From Angelakisella massiliensis (GTDB taxonomy: Bacteria; Bacillota; Clostridia; Oscillospirales; Ruminococcaceae), in contig NZ_LT629945.1 of assembly GCF_900104675.1 (NCBI RefSeq), positions 2,594,756 through 2,658,755 on the forward strand: a stretch of 64,000 nucleotides of DNA, read 5' to 3'. Shown one piece after another: positions 62,847 to 64,000 of this stretch (position 1 is the stretch's first letter; each line of letters opens with the position of its first letter). The notes under the pieces were generated by a model, which made no database searches, had not been told where the DNA came from, and saw only the letters and a list, made by a program, of their open reading frames with translations. A program made the translations under genes and the position numbers.

Positions 62847-63938
62847 TCATTCCCAGCCCTCTATCTGAAAGGATGTTGTGTATCCCCCCGTGCCAAGGTT
62901 ATGGGTCACAGAAGAAATCAGATACTTTTTGTCATTCCAATTCGGGTCCAGTCCCGAAACACCGATACACCGTCCCGGCACCAGTTCCGGAAGGCCCACG
63001 CAAACACCGCTGGCCTGCTGAGCCTTGCGGACCTCATCCAGCGCCAGCCGGGTGGCATATTCCTTGCAGTCGGAAGCGCTGAGAAGCGGAACATTTTCCT
63101 GGACGATGGTTTGTTCCCGGTCCATGGAGGTCTTGTACCGGTCTCCTGTTTTGACGGTACTCTCTCCCTTGATGTTCTGGAGCCGGTCCCCTGTGACGCA
63201 CACCTTTACCTTTCGGTAAGAAGGGGCCGCCGAAAAGGAGAGCAGCCCCTTTCCCCGTCCCAGCGTTGTAAGCTTCGAGCCCAGGCTCATGGGGTCGTAC
63301 AGATGTCCCTCTCCTCCCACCAGAACAAAATCTCTGCCGCAGTATTTGCAAAGGACATTTTTAACGAAATTATAGTCATTGGTCTTTTGCACCAGGTGGC
63401 CATGGGTTTTCAGGATGGGCTTGATGTTCATGGGCGAAAGGGTACAGATATCGGCATAGCGGCTGAGGATCTCCGTGATGGTCTGCAGATAAAAGCCGTT
63501 TGCTTTCCAGTGGCGCTCCTGATTGCCCCCATCCATCATCAGCTTGACCCCGTCAAAAGCCGTCACCTTCAAAGAGGGATGCTCATCAAAATCATAACCG
63601 ATGGTGTCCACATAGCCAACAAAAACCGTAGACAGTACAGACCCGTATCCCAACTGGATGGAAATTTTGGAACCCACCGAAATATTGCTGGTAAACCTGC
63701 GCAGTTCACTGTTGTAGCAATCCAGGATCCGGAATGTGGCGCTGCTGGCGGCATCCTTGTTGAGGGTGATGCTGACCCCATCTGTACGGATGCTGCCGGA
63801 ACCGGAAAATCCTAAAAGAGACAGCACCAGACTGAACAGACTGTTATTGACCGTCACCCGCATCACCGGAGTTTGAAAGCCGCCATATTTTGCTGTAATC
63901 GCCTCCCAGGGGAGAGGGATGAAACCAAAAAGGCCCAT
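62847..63938 (-). CDS. gp27-like tail hub protein (phage late control D family)
   Basis: The 363-residue product has the hub fold of gp27/VgrG N-terminal domains: SIQLGYGSVLSTVFVGYVD, SLKVTAFDGVKLMM, then ITEILSRYADICTLSPMNI and NDYNFVKNVLCKYCGRDFVLVG. It ends with VPGRCIGVSGLDPNWNDKKYLI and VTHNLGTGGYTTSFQI. It forms the trimeric hub that joins tube and spike. AGGAG lies before the ATG. The gene for a LysM protein ends 19 bases upstream. Confidence 0.9.
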   Translation of the reverse strand: MGLFGFIPLPWEAITAKYGGFQTPVMRVTVNNSLFSLVLSLLGFSGSGSIRTDGVSITLNKDAASSATFRILDCYNSELRRFTSNISVGSKISIQLGYGSVLSTVFVGYVDTIGYDFDEHPSLKVTAFDGVKLMMDGGNQERHWKANGFYLQTITEILSRYADICTLSPMNIKPILKTHGHLVQKTNDYNFVKNVLCKYCGRDFVLVGGEGHLYDPMSLGSKLTTLGRGKGLLSFSAAPSYRKVKVCVTGDRLQNIKGESTVKTGDRYKTSMDREQTIVQENVPLLSASDCKEYATRLALDEVRKAQQASGVCVGLPELVPGRCIGVSGLDPNWNDKKYLISSVTHNLGTGGYTTSFQIEGWE

Positions 63939-63957
63939 GGGTCATTCTCCTTTTGTG

Positions 63958-64000
63958 TCACTGAATGGGAGGCAGCACCACCATCATCCCAGGATAAATG
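63958..64000 (-). CDS. C-terminal end of a LysM-type tail protein
   Basis: The last 13 codons before the TGA read IYPGMMVVLPPIQ, which resembles the end of a LysM domain. LysM proteins (Afp7/Pvc7-like) join tube and baseplate in these systems and lie just before the hub gene. The operon continues beyond the right edge. Confidence 0.6.
   Translation of the reverse strand, partial: IYPGMMVVLPPIQ

Noticed and set aside
35951-64000. Prophage
   Set aside because: No capsid, portal, terminase, integrase or lysis genes are seen, while DUF4255 and the AAA+ ATPase point to an injection system.

Overview
The window looks like a chromosome segment of a gut-type member of Bacillota, class Clostridia, probably near Oscillospiraceae. 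This is inferred from strong AGGAGG-type ribosome binding sites, ATG/GTG/TTG starts, a Clostridia-type TetM-like/NYN fusion, lipoprotein-anchored FMN/FAD reductase and ABC binding proteins, and moderately high GC. There is no 16S rRNA or other phylogenetic marker here, and I see no tRNA, rRNA or CRISPR array.

Left part (1-22.4 kb) is catabolic and housekeeping. It has the tail of an M20 amidohydrolase, an M24 creatinase/prolidase-like protein with altered metal ligands, and a class II aldolase. Facing them is a minus-strand Ugp/Mal-type ABC importer (binding lipoprotein plus two permeases, no ATPase) with a sugar-phosphate-isomerase-like gene broken by an in-frame TAG. Divergent from these are a LacI regulator and a glycerophosphodiester phosphodiesterase; together they suggest uptake and hydrolysis of glycerophosphodiesters or related sugars. 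A complete IS3/IS150-type insertion sequence sits in the loop of the phosphodiesterase terminator with a 3-bp target duplication. Then come an EF-G/TetM-like GTPase fused to a NYN (Rae1/YacP-like) nuclease domain, a DUF1643 protein, an exported FMN/FAD fumarate-reductase-like lipoprotein, and a D-amino-acid cluster: XRE-cupin regulator, D-aminoacylase, GntP/DsdX-type permease and D-serine dehydratase, with an 11+4+11 bp palindrome upstream of the operon.

Middle part (22.4-34.4 kb, all minus strand) is an accessory cluster: a zinc-ribbon membrane protein, a possible 31-residue peptide gene ending in a G9 tract, duplicated DUF1266 and DUF3137 genes, a frameshifted lemA, a Sel1-repeat protein, a frameshifted DUF2185 gene, and SUFU, SMI1/KNR4 and WapI-like genes of the kind used as immunity proteins. 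An S66 (LD-carboxypeptidase/MccF) peptidase on the plus strand closes it.

Right part (35.9-64 kb, minus strand, continuing past the right edge) is the distal half of a phage-tail-like contractile injection system operon. In transcription order: LysM-protein end, gp27-like hub, gp5-like spike, gp25, two baseplate J proteins, tail protein I, a conserved 572-residue tail-locus protein, a kinase-fold-like membrane protein, a MORN-repeat membrane protein, a DUF4255 (Pvc16/Afp16-type) protein, a carboxypeptidase-regulatory-like protein, a DUF4280 PAAR-like tip, two large membrane receptors ending in degenerate cyclase-like domains plus TPR, a TPR membrane protein, a YbjN/chaperone-like protein, the AAA+ ATPase, and a 1799-residue protein that is the best cargo or scaffold candidate. 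The sheath and tube genes are not in the window. The number of membrane-anchored, signalling-like proteins inside this operon is the most unusual thing here.

Three genes are interrupted (one TAG, two single-base homopolymer shifts), so either local gene decay or assembly error should be considered.
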